From positions 1 to 7,249 of the forward strand of contig LUZL01000215.1 of NCBI GenBank assembly GCA_001603615.1: a stretch of 7,249 nt of DNA, in the 5' to 3' direction. This document shows, in pieces, positions 5,631 to 7,249 of this stretch. Position numbers and translations under genes: made by a program. Numbering within the stretch: position 1 is the first letter of the stretch; every line of letters starts with the position of its first letter. The notes beneath the pieces were generated by a model. It was not told the origin of the DNA. It saw only the letters and a program-made list of their open reading frames with translations, and searched no databases. Source of the DNA: Bacteroidales bacterium Bact_20 (GTDB lineage Bacteria; Bacteroidota; Bacteroidia; Bacteroidales; DTU049).

Positions 5631-7249
5631 TTATTCTAAATGCAATATGTGCTATTCATGCATAAAGGTTTGCCCTGTGCATGCTCTTCGCAGTTCTCCA
5701 CAAGAAACTCATGTAGAATTGATTGATGATAGATGCATTAATTGTGGTTCTTGTTATTCACATTGTCCACATGATGCTATTCATTACAGAGATTCTATTG
5801 AAACAGTAATTTCTTGGATTAATGACAAACAAAAATTAGTCGCTATCCTAGATCCAGCTATTTCTGGTGAATTCATTGATGTCAATGATTACAAAAAATT
5901 TATTTCAATGATTCGTCAGAGTGGCTTCCATTATGTCATTGATGCTGCTTTTGCAGCTGATTTATTAGCAAATAATTACAAAAAATTCTTAGACGAGAAT
6001 AAAGGTAAATATTATCTTTTTACTTTGTGTCCTATTATTCAGAATTATGTTCAAAAATATGCAACTAAAGCAATTAATAATCTTCTGCCTCTTCCTATTT
6101 TGCCAGAAATGGCTTCATTTTTAACAAAAAAAATTATTGATGAACCTATTAAAACTGTCTATATTGGACCTTGCATAGCATATAAAGACATTTCTGAATT
6201 TGATAAAAGTGATGAGGTTTTAACCTTTGAAGAGCTTAGAAAATTATTTGAAAGATTTGAAATTACTGAAATTGAACAAGAGTTTTCTGCATTTGATTTT
6301 GTAGAGGGTAAATGGGGTAATTATTTCGCTATAGAGGATGGTATTTTAATAGCTACTAATCAAGAGCAAAATATATTAAATGCGAATGTTATTTCTAGTA
6401 GTGGCGAAAATCTTTTTAAAGATGCTATTAACGATTTTTTAAATTATATAGAAGTCATTAAAAAACATTTCAATATTTATTATTGTAATGGCTGTATTAT
6501 GGGTCCTGCTATCACTCTATCTGGTAACTATATAATGAAAAAATATCAAGTTTTGCAATATTCTCAAAAACGCCTTAAAGATTTGGATGATGAATCTTGG
6601 CAAGAAAATATTGACACTTATAAAAATGAATCTTTGCCAGTTTCTTTTAAAAATATGGAAATTAAGCTTCCTGAGATACCTCGTAAACAAATAGAAGATA
6701 TTTTGAGTTATTTACAGATATCTCCTGCTTATAAATCTTGTAAAAATTGTGGGTTTGATTCTTGTGAAGAATTTGCTGCAGCTATTGCTCAAGGAATAGC
6801 TAATTCTGAAATGTGTATTTACTACAATATCGCTAATAAAATTAAATTAATAAAAAAATTAAATACACAATTAGAAAAATTGAATTCTAAAATTGTAGAT
6901 GAAGAAGAAAAAAATAAAAAACTCAAAGAAGAGTTGCAATTACAAGCTTTAATAATTGAAAATATAAAAGATCTTTTACACAAAATTCCTGCAGGTATTT
7001 TATTAGTTAATGGTGAAAACAAGGTAGAATATTCAAATGAGTTTTTTATAAAACTTTTAGGTGACGAAGCTATTGAAATTAATGAAATCATTCCCGGTCT
7101 GAGAGGCTCACAAATTGAGAAATTATTAGATATTTCACTTGTTAATATGATAGAGTATGCTCTCACTCATCAAGAGGGAGAAACTCAAAAAGATATTTTA
7201 ATAAATGATAAATGGTTTAATGTCAGTGTATATCCTATTAAATATAAAT
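5608..7249 (+). CDS. [FeFe]-hydrogenase-like Fe-S/PAS sensory protein, C-terminus cut by window edge
   Basis: The frame stays open for 547 codons to the right edge. Domains in order: a 2x[4Fe-4S] ferredoxin (Cys12, 15, 18, 22 and Cys43, 46, 49, 53); a hydrogenase large-subunit-like domain (about 70-330); a CxxC-x4-C-x16-C Fe-S domain (Cys378, 381, 386, 403) of the RnfB/acetyl-CoA-synthase type; a charged coiled coil (about 412-455); and a PAS domain (from about 457, IPAGILLVNG). H-cluster loops are modified: L1 is FTLCP (Cys141 kept, Leu where catalytic enzymes have the proton-transfer Cys), L2 is GPCIAYK (Cys189) and L3 is CNGCIMGP (Cys293-x2-Cys296, where catalytic enzymes have C-x3-C). This suits a sensor rather than a turnover hydrogenase. 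The start codon overlaps the ferredoxin gene by 23 nt and sits 11 residues before the first cluster Cys, as expected. The signal may be H2 or redox state; the output domain or partner (often SpoIIE/PP2C-type in related loci) is beyond the edge. Confidence 0.85.
   Translation, partial: MKTQIKIDYSKCNMCYSCIKVCPVHALRSSPQETHVELIDDRCINCGSCYSHCPHDAIHYRDSIETVISWINDKQKLVAILDPAISGEFIDVNDYKKFISMIRQSGFHYVIDAAFAADLLANNYKKFLDENKGKYYLFTLCPIIQNYVQKYATKAINNLLPLPILPEMASFLTKKIIDEPIKTVYIGPCIAYKDISEFDKSDEVLTFEELRKLFERFEITEIEQEFSAFDFVEGKWGNYFAIEDGILIATNQEQNILNANVISSSGENLFKDAINDFLNYIEVIKKHFNIYYCNGCIMGPAITLSGNYIMKKYQVLQYSQKRLKDLDDESWQENIDTYKNESLPVSFKNMEIKLPEIPRKQIEDILSYLQISPAYKSCKNCGFDSCEEFAAAIAQGIANSEMCIYYNIANKIKLIKKLNTQLEKLNSKIVDEEEKNKKLKEELQLQALIIENIKDLLHKIPAGILLVNGENKVEYSNEFFIKLLGDEAIEINEIIPGLRGSQIEKLLDISLVNMIEYALTHQEGETQKDILINDKWFNVSVYPIKYK

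Noticed and set aside
6822..7166. 114-codon leftward open frame
   Set aside because: It is antisense to the coiled-coil and PAS region of the sensor gene, which has clear domain structure.

Overview
The window looks like AT-rich chromosomal DNA from a member of the Bacteroidota, probably an anaerobe or microaerobe. The lineage call rests on the large leftward gene, whose propeller-plus-barrel architecture, Sec signal ending in NAQ and motifs such as FGKNRVQY are typical of that phylum. It also fits the near absence of Shine-Dalgarno sites and one TAnnTTTG-like promoter element. The call is inferred from recognised families; there is no rRNA or other phylogenetic marker here.

Layout. (1) 1-2837, leftward: a secreted or outer-membrane TolB-like propeller protein with a C-terminal surface-antigen-type barrel, cut by the left edge. 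(2) 2838-3026: a divergent, very AT-rich intergenic region holding a 40-bp imperfect palindrome. (3) 3027-4142, rightward: an N-terminal rhodanese fused to a persulfide-dioxygenase-like metallo-beta-lactamase domain. (4) About 4190-5285: an IS1595-like element with one transposase gene, candidate 19-bp terminal inverted repeats and no convincing target duplication. The transposase frame is intact but seems to have lost two of its three catalytic positions. (5) 5352-5630 and 5608-7249+, rightward and overlapping by 23 nt: a small thioredoxin-fold [2Fe-2S] ferredoxin, then a multidomain sensor (two [4Fe-4S] clusters, [FeFe]-hydrogenase-like H domain, a CxxC-x4-C-x16-C Fe-S domain, coiled coil, PAS) that runs off the right edge.

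How the genes may work together. The last two genes form a redox or H2 sensory module of the kind known beside electron-bifurcating [FeFe] hydrogenases. The ferredoxin-like protein would exchange electrons with the hydrogenase-derived sensor, and the PAS region would pass the state to an output domain or partner beyond the edge (often a SpoIIE/PP2C-type phosphatase in related loci). The rhodanese-MBL protein is a sulfur/persulfide enzyme upstream of the element; no direct link to the sensor is shown, and the two genes differ sharply in isoleucine codon choice. No tRNA, rRNA, CRISPR array or clear intrinsic terminator was seen.

Most worth a second look: the H-cluster ligand changes in the sensor, the apparent catalytic loss in an otherwise intact transposase, and the His-to-Tyr change in the metal motif of the rhodanese-MBL protein.
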